Shown: positions 1-10,589 of the stretch, piece after piece
Numbering within the stretch: the stretch's first letter is position 1
Layout of the letters: each line of letters begins with the position of its first letter
Source of the DNA: Rhizophagus irregularis
Lineage: Eukaryota; Glomeromycota; Glomeromycetes; Glomerales; Glomeraceae
Direction of reading: 5' to 3'
Assembly: GCF_026210795.1 (NCBI RefSeq)
Contig: NC_089457.1
Coordinates: forward strand, 2,852,001 to 2,916,000
Length of the DNA: 64,000 nt
Notes under the pieces: generated by a model
The model's database searches: none
Seen by the model: only the letters and a program-made list of their open reading frames with translations
Told to the model about the DNA's origin: nothing
Position numbers and translations under genes: made by a program

Positions 1-50
1 TAACGGTTAATTAACCATGGTTAATTAACCGTGGTTAATTAACCCCCATC
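1..50. repeat. Triple 12-bp palindrome array
   Basis: The perfect palindrome GGTTAATTAACC occurs three times, at 5-16, 19-30 and 33-44, with a 14-bp period and linkers AT and GT. The unit is self-complementary, so the block can fold in several registers. It probably continues beyond the left edge. No function is assigned. Confidence 0.8.
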
Positions 51-140
51 CCTAAATTCATAGGGGTCAATAAGGGGTAACATATAGTGGTAGGTAGGAC
101 GGGTAGTAGTATGGTATATTCAATCGTGGGGTATACCCTG

Positions 141-255
141 GATTGGAAATTTAATAGTAAAATCCAATCCGGTGGATTGGCACAATCTAATTCAAATAAT
201 TTTATAATTTGTGAATATAGATCGGATTGAGCCGTCGCCTCAATCCGATCTAATT
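141..255. repeat. Perfect stem-loop in a GGATTGG-rich stretch
   Basis: The arms 219-231 (AGATCGGATTGAG) and 239-251 (CTCAATCCGATCT) are perfectly complementary around a 7-nt loop (ccgtcgc). A smaller inverted pair, CCAATCC/GGATTGG, lies near 163-180. The block may be a MITE fragment or a structured RNA; nothing in the sequence decides between these. No convincing coding frame was found. Confidence 0.6.
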
Positions 256-915
256 GAACCCAATTTCTCTGTGGCGCAGCAAAGTGATTGGCTGATCATT
301 TTTTCAATTGTTGAAAATATTTTTTTTTTATTTTTTATTTCGCTAATTAGTCCGGAGCGAAGCGAAGGACTAAATACTATTCGTGTCAGTTTCACAAATG
401 TCCCGTTGCCCGCCCGCTCACTGTGTGAGTCGATGGCCATTCCATTCGTAATAAATTGAATTTTATAATAACGAAACATCCTTTTTTTGATATTTCAATT
501 AAATTTACCGTGTTTAATTAAGTTTAATTAAGATTTTGCTTTTCGCTCCGGACTCCCAACGGTTACCGTTCCCTAGTTGTAATACTTTTTTATGGGTCTA
601 CCTTAGTAATTATTTCCTTCTATTTTCTTTTTTTTATTTGCTATCTTAGCGCCAATCCGTGGATTTATCCGGTTTGAAACCATCCGGATTGGATCCGGAT
701 GAAGATACGAATGATTCATCATCTGCTATTTCTGTATATAAATCCGGATCCATCCGTTTGATTAGTACTATTTTATAGTAACGGACTCATTCGGATGGTT
801 ATCCTGATCATATTTACGAATCAGTCATCCGGATTTTTATATTGAAATTCATTCCGAATCATCCATTTATTTACGAACCGGATTAAACGGATGACGAATC
901 CATCCGGATCGTACA
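255..915. other. Intergenic; dispersed-repeat pieces and CATCCGGAT-rich tract
   Basis: There is no credible gene. About 258-300 matches the reverse complement of about 12341-12385 (shared GCGCAGCAAA and ATTGGCTGATCAT). Positions 536-577 match the reverse complement of 16066-16111 (both contain AGTCCGGAGCGAAAA). A short hairpin, AGTCC...GGACT, sits near 349-370. From about 640 to 915 the hexamer ATCCGG and its complement recur many times in diverged form, as in an old satellite. The remainder to 1050 shows nothing recognisable. Confidence 0.5.
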
Positions 916-1054
916 CTACAGTTAGCTCTATATTAACTATCTATTCTTTTTACAACATTATGTGTGGCTTTGAACCTTTATATGTTTGAATCTTTATATG
1001 TCGTAACCTCTAACTCGTTTCTTTTTGTGCATTAATAATATCATAAAATGTCAA

Positions 1055-1125
1055 AACTTTCGAATTTGAGGCTCTTTTCTTCTGGTGATATATTCTAAAC
1101 GTCATTATTACCAGAATACCGACTA
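1055..1125 (-). pseudogene. Short coding relic, copy of 11935-12000
   Basis: Read on the minus strand this segment contains the string for NISPEE and then diverges. It is closely similar at DNA level to 11950-12000 on the plus strand, where the frame reads DVENISPEELEPQI and then stops. Both look like the 3' end of the same unknown gene or transposon. The copy here carries an in-frame stop just before NISPEE. The family was not recognised. Confidence 0.35.
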
Positions 1126-1579
1126 ACATTATTTGAATCATTTTGAATCTGAATTAAGCTTCCAATAAGGATATTACAATTTCGTTGAAATTCATTATAA
1201 AATAATCTTTTTTCTTCACTATCAATCATTTGCACCAAATGTTTTATAATTGGATAGTGGCAAGTAAAAAAAAAAAAGTTATTTTGATTTTTTTTTAATT
1301 TAGTAACAAGTATTGCTAACTATTTGTTTCTTTTCTTTTCTTTAGGCGATTTTTCAAATTGATGGTAAATTATGTTTACCTCTTATTATTTCTTTCAAGG
1401 GACAAGTGGGAAAGTTTTTATTATTATTTGCAAATGTTTTAGTCATCTAGCTCTAGCTGTAATAGAATGTAATCTTTAACGACATTTTACATAAATATAT
1501 AAAATATTTTCTATAATAAATTAATAATAAATGAACTAGTAAATAAATATGAAGTGAATAAATATTAAATAAATAAATT

Positions 1580-1715
1580 ATATCCCAAGGATTCCTTAAT
1601 GATAAATTTAGAATCCTTAAGGATTCTATAAAAAAATTTTAATAGGGAATCCTCGTGGGGAGAGTCTTCATTAATATGAAATTTTTGGAATCCATGCCCC
1701 AAAAAATTTACTGAT
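1580..1715. repeat. Dispersed repeat, related to 34438-34580
   Basis: The stretch is rich in AGGATTCC and AATCCTTAAGGATT palindromic motifs and ends in ATCCATGCCCCAAAAAATTT followed by ACTGAT. The same ending, with one or two changes, closes the block at 34438-34580, which also contains multiple AAGGATCC/GGAATCC motifs. This suggests two diverged members of one non-autonomous element family with a conserved right end. No coding frame is seen. Confidence 0.5.
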
Positions 1716-1945
1716 GTATCAATCAATAATATGAATTTATTTGATTTAATTAGGTAAATGTGATCATAATATGAACTTAATTCTGATTGGTTAATCTTAA
1801 AGCGACCATAGAAGGCTCCTTATGAAACTAATATTAGCTAATATATTTCACTGCCCTAAAGATAAGTAAGAGATTATTAGTTGAAAAGGATTTAATCACA
1901 GTAGTTCTTGAGATGGTATCATTAAATGAGTGAATACAAATAATA

Positions 1946-2265
1946 GCCCTGTTCAATTCCGGTCGGTCGCATTTTTCGGTCAGATTTAAGTTATTTTTGA
2001 TTGGGCTGATCAGTTTGTACAACGCAACCATTTTCTGAACTTTTAGCCCAATTTTTTTTTGGGTTTTTGGTCGAACGCCAAAAATAACCAACCAAAATTA
2101 GATAATTTCTGTTTACGTGACATTTAAGAAAAAAATATATATCAATATAAGGAGTTCGAACTAAATTTCAATCTAAAGCAGTTCAATTTGCAAAAAATTT
2201 TATTGGATAATTTTTGTACAACAAAATCCGACCGAAAAATGCAACCGACCGGAAATGAACAGGGC
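1946..2265. mobile_element. MITE-like element with about 45-bp terminal inverted repeats
   Basis: The left end begins GCCCTGTTCA and continues through CCGGTCGG and CATTTTTCGGTC. The right end is its reverse complement, ending TGAACAGGGC. The arms match over about 45 bp with few differences. TAATA flanks both sides (1941-1945 and 2266-2270), a possible 5-bp target duplication, although AT-rich flanks make chance plausible. The interior has no plausible transposase, so the element would be non-autonomous. A related right end occurs at about 8545-8588, also followed by TAATATGTA. Confidence 0.8.
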
Positions 2266-2385
2266 TAATATGTATAGATGATATAAATACACTTACTGAA
2301 TAAACACATATTCAATAAATAATTCAACAATTATAATAGATATATAAATACCGCAAAATAAACCCAAATCAGTCACTTGGTATAA

Positions 2386-2652
2386 TTGGTTATAAAATTG
2401 ATTTTCGCTTCTCTTATTTTAACAATAATTGCAATCGTACAAAGTGCTACTTTAAGAGATGAAACAAATATCAGTACCCAACCTGTTAGACGTGAGGCTA
2501 ACCAAATTCAACACTCAGATTCTCAAAATATTGCGACATGTCTAGGCCGAAGTTTAGGTAGTCATAAACGTGAGGCATCTCCGATCGAGGAGCAGGCGGT
2601 CAAAAACGTGAGTCATTCCCCCTATCGAGGAGCAGACGGCCAAATACGTTAG
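2386..2652 (+). pseudogene. Decayed small secreted-peptide precursor with Kex2-like repeat units
   Basis: The frame opens directly with a typical signal peptide (basic VIK, then a hydrophobic run ending about residue 20, VQSA), but the first codon is TTG and an in-frame TAA precedes it. No ATG is available, so the start appears lost. The mature part has dibasic sites followed by EA: RREA, then KREASP. At DNA level the core ACGTGAG/ACGTTAG recurs at 2568, 2606, 2646 and 2692. The spacings of 38, 40 and 46 bp fit a 39-bp (13-residue) unit damaged by indels. KR followed by EA is the classic arrangement for Kex2 cleavage and dipeptidyl trimming in fungal pheromone-type precursors (established knowledge). 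That this was such a precursor is inference. Confidence 0.5.
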
Positions 2653-3235
2653 GCATCCCTGTATCGAAGATCAGGACTCAGGAGGCCAAAAACGTGAGGT
2701 GCCTAGTTGAAAACATTTAGTGGAAATATAATATTTACCTTTGGAATAATTTGAATATATATGCAAAAGAAATAATAAATCAAGTGACGATAATATATAA
2801 GAATAAAAGATATGTTATTTCAAATATTATTAATATTATTATTATTTAGTAGAATTACTTTATAATTATTTTTGTTACACGTAAATGATAAATTTTTTAC
2901 TTGTCTGTAAATCATGAACATTGACGGTATCAATTATTAATAAAAAATGTTTTAATATTAAAGCAATTAATAAGTTAAAATAAACCATCATAATAAACGT
3001 CAAAAAGATGAAACTGAACTAATGTTAAGACATGACTTCAACTTCACAAGGTAATTCCCAAGTGAGATGATCATACTATTTATAGATATTTTTTTACTGC
3101 GTTTCTGAAATATTCAATGCAAATTAATCACGTTTTCAAATGTAAAACGGTCTATTACATAATCAACCTTTCATAGGTTTACTAACAGCAAATTGGTTAA
3201 TAATCCATTTCTCTCATAATTCCTTAATTTCTACT
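2653..3235. other. Intergenic, no gene recognised
   Basis: AT-rich sequence follows the dead peptide gene. It includes the last degenerate repeat unit (to about 2705) and homopolymer runs. No frame, RNA gene or inverted-repeat element was supported. Confidence 0.5.
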
Positions 3236-3239
3236 GTGA

Positions 3240-3775
3240 AATTCTCGGCCAGAATTAAATGCAACATTTTTTAATTTTTGATGAAATTTTAAATCACGAA
3301 TCTGCCGACCAAAAAGCATCTTTCCTTGTTAAATGTTATCGGTTTTACTAGTAAAATTTCATTTTCAAGATTATTATGTGGGATTTTACGCAACCGACGT
3401 TTAAAGAAAATAGCCAACATTTGTAATTTATCAGATATTAGTTATTTGTTCAATGCTCAACCACATTTTGAATTCAATCAGACGTTTTCTAATACTTTTG
3501 ACTTCATCATTAGTGACTTGTGTCCAGAATAAATGTAATATCTTTTTAATTCCTTCACCGGCAATTTCAAACTTTTATAATTGAGCTATTTCAAAGAATT
3601 CAATTACCTCGATCACTACCGAATTTGTGGTAAAAGCAAGAAGTTGGCAAATTGCTGGTATTGCTGTACGAATTTAATGAATGAATTGAACAGCGTCCGT
3701 TTTAAAACGTTTTATCACTTTAATTCTAAAATTGGGACAAGATCAGAGACATCAGAAATTTAGGAATCGATTAAG
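3240..3775 (-). pseudogene. Unidentified coding relic
   Basis: On the minus strand a stretch around 3435-3580 reads like protein (it includes FWTQVTNDEVKSIRKRL) before stops. Another stretch near 3240-3300 reads KFHQKLKNVAFNSG before a stop. Stops and frame changes separate them. The family was not recognised. Plus-strand frames over the same bases are judged to be shadows. The stretch is probably an old broken gene or transposon. Confidence 0.25.
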
Positions 3776-4426
3776 TAAAGCTACTCTAAACTACACATTC
3801 TCATAATACTTTTATAAGATCACGTGTTTAAATTATGCTTCGACCACGTGATTGTCAGAACTCAGAATTACGTTAACTATCAGTTATTTTAACTTCGTGT
3901 TTTACGTTGTTATAGAGTTGTTTACATCCGAACAATATAATTATTTTAATTACAATATATGAGTAATAAATTATTTATTTTTGCTTTGCTTGTAATTATA
4001 CTACATTTCAAGATATGCCATTTGATTTATGCAATTTTGAGATCTGATGTTGCACGAGTTATTATTGAATCAATACGCTATACAAATGTTAGAAAATTTA
4101 TAACTTTTGTGAATTATTAAGTTTTGAAAAGTTTTCTAAGTTGATTCGGTTAATTAATACGCAAGCCCCTTGCAAAAGTACAAAACTCGAATATTACAAA
4201 TCTAGACATTCGAACCAACAAATAATAATGATAATAAAAATAAAAAATAAAATAAAATAAAATAGATAAATAAATAAATAATAAATAAATTAACCAATAT
4301 TAATAATTCTACCTTTACTATTGCTAAATTTTCTCGTACGCTTTTAATCTTACGAACTCATTGATTACCATAATACAATTTTATGCTATTTCACGAATTT
4401 ATTATTATATACTATCTATAGAATGA
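3776..4426. other. Intergenic, no gene recognised
   Basis: AT-rich spacer with a simple ATAA-rich tract near 4220-4290. Nothing coding or structured was supported. Confidence 0.5.
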
Positions 4427-5400
4427 ATTGAATGAACCGATATATGTTAATCAAGTTTATAGGTCATATAGATTACAGGTCAGCGTTGAAGATTTTAAAA
4501 CCTATGTAATGGATGGTAGATTCGTAGGCTTTTATTTGGAAGTTCATTGGAACTATTACTATAGAAAAATGAATTTAATGAAATTATAGTACAACAGAAA
4601 ATTTGGTGGCAAGTTGATACTTATAAAGCTGATGCGTGTAAAGCATTGGAATTTATCAATATGCGTAAGAGCTTTTCATACATAAATCATATAATAGGGA
4701 GATTTATCAAATACAAGCCTGATGACTTTAGATTGCTAGATTTTCAACATAATGTTATTAAAAACTTGATTCTTGGTGATTGTGATCATTTGACAAAATA
4801 TATATTATTTGGAAACGATAATGAAAATCGTAATAATTTACATATACCGAGGGATACATTCTGGAAAAGAAGAAAATGGATCCCAAAGATTATGAAATAT
4901 GGAATTAGCAATCTATCATTGCAAAAGTAAATTTGAATTAGCTATAAGCATTATCATTGGGTGGCCCATTGGGCAATTAATTGATTGACTGATTGACTTT
5001 TTTCTATAATACAATGATTCTATTATTGCTTATCTTTATAATATTATTCTAAACATACGAGTTGGATGAGTACTATATCTAATATCTAAAGCATTGCCTT
5101 TATTATTTGAATTTAATTACGGTTCTTTTTTTTTCCAATTCAAAACGATTGTGACGATATTTACAATTTTAATCTTATAACATAGATGATTATGCTAGAA
5201 AGATATTTCGTAAAGAATGCTTTGGAGATTCGAATGTTATGATTCCAATAAAATATCGTGTGAGACGTAACGAATATAGAGGGGTTAGAATGGACAAACT
5301 GCAATTTTTCGAAGAGATTAAATGGAGCAATGAAATAAATGGAATAATCATTATAAAAATATTATTTTCATTATTTGACTCTTTTATACCAAAATCTTAG
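4427..5400 (+). pseudogene. Broken hypothetical gene
   Basis: Three protein-like stretches run in the same direction. From about 4431 to 4570 the frame reads NEPIYVNQVYRSYRL and continues to HWNYYYRK. It then shifts by one base at the A-run at 4565-4569 and continues to the stop at 4928-4930 (including KIWWQVDTYKADACKALEF and KRRKWIPKIMKYG). A third stretch at about 5186-5400 reads DDYARKIFRKECFGDSN and onward. A frameshift inside continuous protein-like sequence supports a pseudogene. An unseen intron near 4565 is the alternative. The family was not recognised; the aromatic and basic content is unremarkable. Confidence 0.4.
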
Positions 5401-5685
5401 GTTTTGATAATAAGTCGCCTTTAACGTTAAAGGTTGTTCCTCTTTGTTTTAAACATTGTTTTGTTATTATTTATCAAGATAGTACAAAATTAGATGGAAT
5501 GAGAAGTACAAATTAAGCCCTTTTCGAGGCTGATGCAATATGAGAATAATGATGAAATGTATGATAATCCAGCAACCGAAGCGATCGTTGATTTTCGTTG
5601 AAGGCAAGCGAGATTTTTCTTTTTTTCCTTTCTCTTCGATTTCTTTTTTTTTGCTTTTTGTTTCATATTTGTTAGTTGGGAATAT

Positions 5686-6410
5686 TTGAGCCATGAAGTT
5701 ATTAATGAGAAATTTCGAAATTTTTTAGTTGCATTAATCTTCATATTCTATTATTTAGCAGCTTATTTACTCGTTACTGAATTTATGCAATTGTATTATC
5801 ACGGGTCTAGAAAATATTTTAGTGATATATTTAATAGTTTTGTTTTCCATGATTGTAATGTCAATAATTCTTAGAGATTTTCGTTTTTCTGATGGCTTTA
5901 GAAGTGTTGAAGCAATTGATTCTAGATTAATTGCTATGATAGCTTTTTCAGTCTTGTTTTTTTTTGGATTGAATTGGTTAGTCTTTAGTTTTACGATTCT
6001 GCATTCAAGTAACAAATATAATCTAATATATTTGTATTGCCGCTTAATACCAAGTACTGTATATATAAATTAAATTTCTTTCGGAAATGAGGACAAATTA
6101 TTAATAGCCATTTATATTATAGAAATTATCAAAATCGTATTTTCCTTTATTTTATTTAACTTTGTCGTAATAATTGTATTTGTTGCACATACAATGTATT
6201 GCATTTAAAAGTTTTTAGAAATAGAAAGAAAATTTCGATAATTTAATCTGAGACGAAGAGCATTAAAACTAAAGGTTCAACATTTAGTGGAACTTCTACG
6301 AATTCCTTAAACGGTCAAGAACTTGACGTTGAAATGAAAGCTAATTTTGATCCTACAGATCGTAACGATAATCCATTTTTACTGCCAAGTATGATACCCA
6401 ATGCTCTGTT
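5686..6410 (+). pseudogene. Multi-pass membrane protein relic
   Basis: Hydrophobic segments alternate with polar loops: a TM-like segment around 5710-5790 (FLVALIFIFYYLAAYLL), then in another frame 5822-6070 with two further TM-like segments, then a third hydrophobic stretch near 6100-6205 and a polar tail at about 6258-6430 (TKGSTFSGTSTNSLNGQEL). The frames do not join cleanly. Lost introns or indels are both possible. The polar tail abuts the transposase relic at about 6430, so the 3' end may have been cut by insertion. A polytopic receptor-like or transporter-like protein is possible, but no family was recognised. Confidence 0.4.
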
Positions 6411-6429
6411 GTTAATTCATATATTTAGG

Positions 6430-8068
6430 TGTCTTCATGTTCTAAAAATGTTAAAGTCCGATTTCTTCGAACTATATTGGTGAGTACCTCTGAAATTGCA
6501 CTAATATTTTGAGCAAAATTGTACTTCTTAATACTTGGTAATCGATGTATTGCATTGACCAATTAATAAGATGGACGAAGCAATCAGATAAAGTAGCTTC
6601 ATTTGCCTCTAAAAGATTTATACATTCTTTTATTGGCTTCCATATAGAACGAACTGATACATCGATATGAAAAAAAAGATTCATTAAAACAGCAACCTCA
6701 TTGTTTGTAATAGAATTAGCGTGCTCGCTAAGAATCTGAAAATTCAAAATTTAGTAAAATATTTTTAATTTTATTATTAATAATAAACATTTTACTTACC
6801 CAATCAAATACTGGCCGAGCTCTTCATAAAGCATCCATTGTCATAAATAAAAACCCAACGAGTTTTCACCCAAGTTTGTAATCCACCTCCTTTGATTTTC
6901 ATATTGGTAAAACCTTGTTTTAAAGAGCATTACTAGCATGTGATGTACTAAAATATCGATTAAAATTTTACCACATTCACTAATGAACATTTTAATAGGT
7001 TCAAATTTAACCAAATCAGATGTAATCTAATTGATTGCATGCGCTGCACAACGTATATTCCATATATGTGTCTTGCAACTCGGCAATTGGAAGCATTATC
7101 AATAACAATTGCGGCAAACTTAACGCTGCCAAGTTTTTCAATAATACTAGAAATTTCTTCCGTTAAAAATTCACTTGTATGTGAATCTGACGAATAATAA
7201 TATAAACCAACTAAATTTTCCATTCGAATATCGGTTGTGATTATGTAATTATAATTGATTCCATTTTGGGAGTAGACAAACCATCCAACGCTATCAGAAA
7301 TAGTATTTAAATAAAAATATCAGTATCATTTTTGAAAGAGATTATTATATCATTTAATTTTAAATCAACAAGTTGTGCATGTAATAATTAATTAATTTAT
7401 ATTTACCTAAAGCAAGATGATCGATCAGATTGCTCCAAATCATGATCAATAGCCAGACCCACCCGTTTCTTCTGTAATAAGACGGTCAGAAAGAGTAGTT
7501 TGTGATGGCGGAGAATAACCAGGATTTAGATCTTTAAATAGATCTAAAACAAATGGGGTTTCAATCACATTAAATGGAATACCAGCCATAACTCAAGCCT
7601 TTAAAACCTTTTTCAAGTCGGTCAACAACAAATTTGGGTAAAGACTGATCAGACTTATAATGATCAGTTATTTGCGTTTGGATTGAGTTAGGTGGTCGTG
7701 AAAAAGAAAGTGATTTGAGTATAAGTTGTTTGTCGGTTAGCTATATTTTCACGTCAGTATATCGATATCTCTTCAGGCATTGTATACATTCATTTGCCAA
7801 GTGCACTTCCATTTTTGTGGCTTTCCTCTTGACCATTTTGTTTTACAATAGAAACAAATAGATTCATAGTGTCCATTATTCTTTTGTGCACCTTTTTCAT
7901 AATATTCCCAGATTTCTGAGAAAGGTTTTGTATTTTTTGGTTTGACAATTTTACTTTTTTGTTATTTTTTGGTGTTATTTTTTCTTCATCTGAAGACGCT
8001 ATAAGTTCTTCGTTTTCATTAATAATTGGTCTTTTGCCCTCTCCTGAACTGATTTCTCCACGAATCAT
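6430..8068 (-). pseudogene. DUF659/hAT-type transposase relic
   Basis: Minus-strand fragments in transposase order are seen. An N-terminal piece at 7790-8068 is Lys/Glu-rich with a possible zinc-finger start. At about 7450-7595 lies the hallmark DUF659 block (AGIPFNVIETPF, LNPGYSPPSQTTLSDRL). At 6960-7223 lies an RNase H-like segment with FAAIVIDNASN. At 6472-6747 lies a segment with ILSEHANSITNNEVAVLMN. They lie in different frames with stops between, so the element is dead. DUF659 proteins with BED fingers and an RNase H fold are hAT-superfamily relatives (established). No terminal inverted repeats were found with confidence. Confidence 0.7.
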
Positions 8069-8640
8069 AAGTAAAGAGAATAAAAAAAAGTCGCGACAAA
8101 TCGTGTTAGTTTAATATCGTGAATCGTGATGTGTTACAAGCACATCATATGATATGTAATACGTCAGATTACGTCGTACGTCAAGAGGCGCGGCAATTTT
8201 CAAAAAAAGGTCATTAAGGTTTTTTTCTTTAGCATAAAAGCTTTTAAATTTATAACGGAGGTGTATTTTCACCTGCTCTGCAAGTTTACTTAGGGTTCGG
8301 GAAGAAGGTTTGAATGTCGATTTTGATTTTACATATAGATGATTGATTTTATGTCTTTACCGATCAAAAATTACACCTAGCTAGTGACTTAAAAATTTTT
8401 TTATGATTTTTGTTGCGCCACAATCAGTTGGCTTCGCCAATCGCCACAAACCTGGCACACAAAAAATAAATGCGGCAAACGGCATATGTGACTGTAAGGT
8501 AGTTACCCTCAAGAAAAAGGAAATGTAAATTTAAATAGGTTAATTTTTTTTTTCGGTCTGAGCAATCCGACCTAGAAATGAACAGGGCTAATATGTACTT
8601 TAATAACAGTATAGAATTTTATTATTTCTTATTATAATCG
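8069..8640. other. Intergenic with a solo MITE right end
   Basis: Positions 8545-8588 end in AATGAACAGGGC followed by TAATATGTA, matching the right end and flank of the MITE at 1946-2265. The matching left arm was not found, so this is a truncated copy. The rest (including ACGTCAG/ACGTCGTACGTC motifs near 8160-8185) holds no gene. Confidence 0.5.
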
Positions 8641-8663
8641 ACTATATATAATTAATTCTATAT

Positions 8664-10218
8664 CTAATATGATATAGGAATACTTTGAGGAAAATTGAAT
8701 AAATTATTAGGATCATATTCATTTTTTATTTCCACCAATTTTCCAAAAATGTTACCGTAATAACGTGATTGCCAATTATCTAATGATCTATCAATGAAAC
8801 CTTGATAACTAGAAGTAGAATTAATTTTATATTGAAAACGTCTTCCGAAATTATCCATTTCATCAATACATTGAGGACTTAGTGCTTCATAACTTTCCAT
8901 TTGCATACGTATACAATAAAGTGCATTACGATGTACAAATGAAGTATTATGTCTATCTATATTTATTTTCCCACCATATAAATCGAATGTAGTCAAAACT
9001 TCGCAAGAAGCTCTATTCGAAAAATCTACCAAATCATTTATAGCTGCCTGATTTAATCCTTCACCTTGATTAACATAAAAAGATTTTAATTTAAAGAAAA
9101 TTGGATGATGCGATGGATGATACATGTCATATTCAGATACATCAGCAACTGCTATAATAGCTTCAAGAAATGTTAGTTGATTATATTCTGATGAAATCCG
9201 TTCTGGTGCTTTAGATAAGAAATCTTTCATTGCATTTTTTGCTTCTGTACGTGGACCTAAATATAATACAGTAGCTATTAATGATGTTTTAAATAACCTC
9301 AGTTTAAGACCAATTTTATTGTCAATTAATGGGCCAACTTCATTCAAAGCAAAAATAAGTTGATGCACTTGAGCCAAATTTGTACGATTAAATGCAAATC
9401 TCATATATGTAGCTTGTGGTGGTGCTGGATGAATATGAAAGACATAAGACGTTACTATGCCGTAACTTCCTCCACCTGCTCCTCTTAGAGCAAAGAATAG
9501 TTTGGGATGTGAAGTAGAATCAATGTGTAAAAGCTCTCCTTTGGCGTTAACCATTTCCATAGAAATAACATTATCACAAGTTATACCATAAGTACGACTG
9601 CAATATCCAATCCCCTATGAAAAAGAAGTATTTAAAATATATTTTTAAAAATTATTAAAAAGCATGATGATAATACGTTACCCCTACGAGAGCGTGACCT
9701 CCAATGCCAACAGAAGGACAAGTTCCGGCCGGAATTAAGAAACCGGCTTCACTCAATTTAACATAAATGTTACCCAACCTGTTTCCCGCACCAATTTTAG
9801 CAGTTTTCGGTTCTGAATTTGAATTAATTGTAATGTCATTGATTAATGTCACATCCAACACAATAACGTTATCTCTACCGCCTAAGCTATACTTTTCGTA
9901 TGAATGACCACCTGAACGTGGAACTATATCCGTTTTCCATTTAACAGCACACTTAACAGCATTTTTTACATCTTCATTATTAACCGCGTAAACTAACACT
10001 GATGGTGTATAATTTACACGAATGTTATCATCAATAATTAATGATTGGAATCGTGAATCACTTGGATAAATTACTGGGCCTTCTATTGAACGAAGACAAA
10101 TATGATACGGTGGTAAAATAGGTGAAATAAGGCTGGAGTTTACATTTTCTATAAAATTAAATGATAAAATGCACCATAAAAGAAGTAAAACTATGTCAAG
10201 TTGCTTTATTAATTTCAT
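8664..10218 (-). CDS. Secreted FAD-linked oxidase, berberine-bridge-enzyme type
   Basis: Two exons: 10218-9682 and 9614-8664 (stop included), joined in phase 0 by a 67-bp intron (GTAACG...TAG), giving 495 residues, normal for the family. The start at 10218 was chosen because a signal peptide follows at once (basic MKLIKQ, then a Leu-rich core to about residue 25); further upstream lies a repeat. The FAD-binding PCMH domain covers about residues 65-250 with the SGGHSYE motif (His105) and GTCPSVGIGGH (Cys167), the two residues that bind FAD covalently in bicovalent family members. The junction restores GGHALVGGIGYCSR. The C-terminal BBE motif is YDPNNLFNFPQSI. It probably oxidises alcohols or sugars outside the cell with O2, making H2O2; the substrate is unknown. 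Confidence 0.9.
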
Positions 10219-10293
10219 TTTGAATATTGTTTTGGCTGTAAAGGTAAAGTTACTTAAGAATTTGAAGATGTTACAACAAGGTTTATGTATATA

Positions 10294-10491
10294 ATATATA
10301 TGGGGCTTCGTCAATAGAAATATGGCATGTGGACATACATGTGAGGCTTCGTCAATAGAATCATAGCACTTCGTAAATCGTAAATAGTTAATAGAATCAT
10401 GGCAATTGTTTGAAAAAATATAAACAAAAAATTGAAATTTTTTGCCAGATGCCAAGTTTCTATTGACGAAGCCTCCTAAGCCCCATATATG
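10294..10491. mobile_element. MITE-like hairpin upstream of the oxidase gene
   Basis: The left arm starting near 10294 (ATATATGGGGCTTCGTCAAT, then AGAA) is repeated inverted at 10451-10490 (TTCTATTGACGAAGCCTCCT, then AAGCCCCATATAT). A second direct copy of GAGGCTTCGTCAATAGAA lies at about 10342-10359, and AATAGAATCAT(A/G)GCA occurs twice internally. The element is about 200 bp, has no coding capacity and starts only about 75 bp upstream of the oxidase start codon. It may therefore lie in the 5' UTR or core promoter. Confidence 0.7.
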
Positions 10492-10589
10492 TTTAGGTTT
10501 TAATAAAAATCTTCTCATATATTAATGCTTGCATCTACAAGCTCAAAAATTCTACGATTTGTGTGGCATGTTTGAACGGTTATTTTTAT

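Noticed and set aside
211-479. Overlapping frames on both strands near the left edge
   Set aside because: The plus frame needs a GTG start and neither has protein-family features; the region consists of a stem-loop and repeat fragments.
10219-10518. N-terminal extension of the FAD oxidase beyond 10218
   Set aside because: The frame stays open, but it runs through the MITE hairpin, and the signal peptide starts at the Met at 10218, where secreted family members begin.
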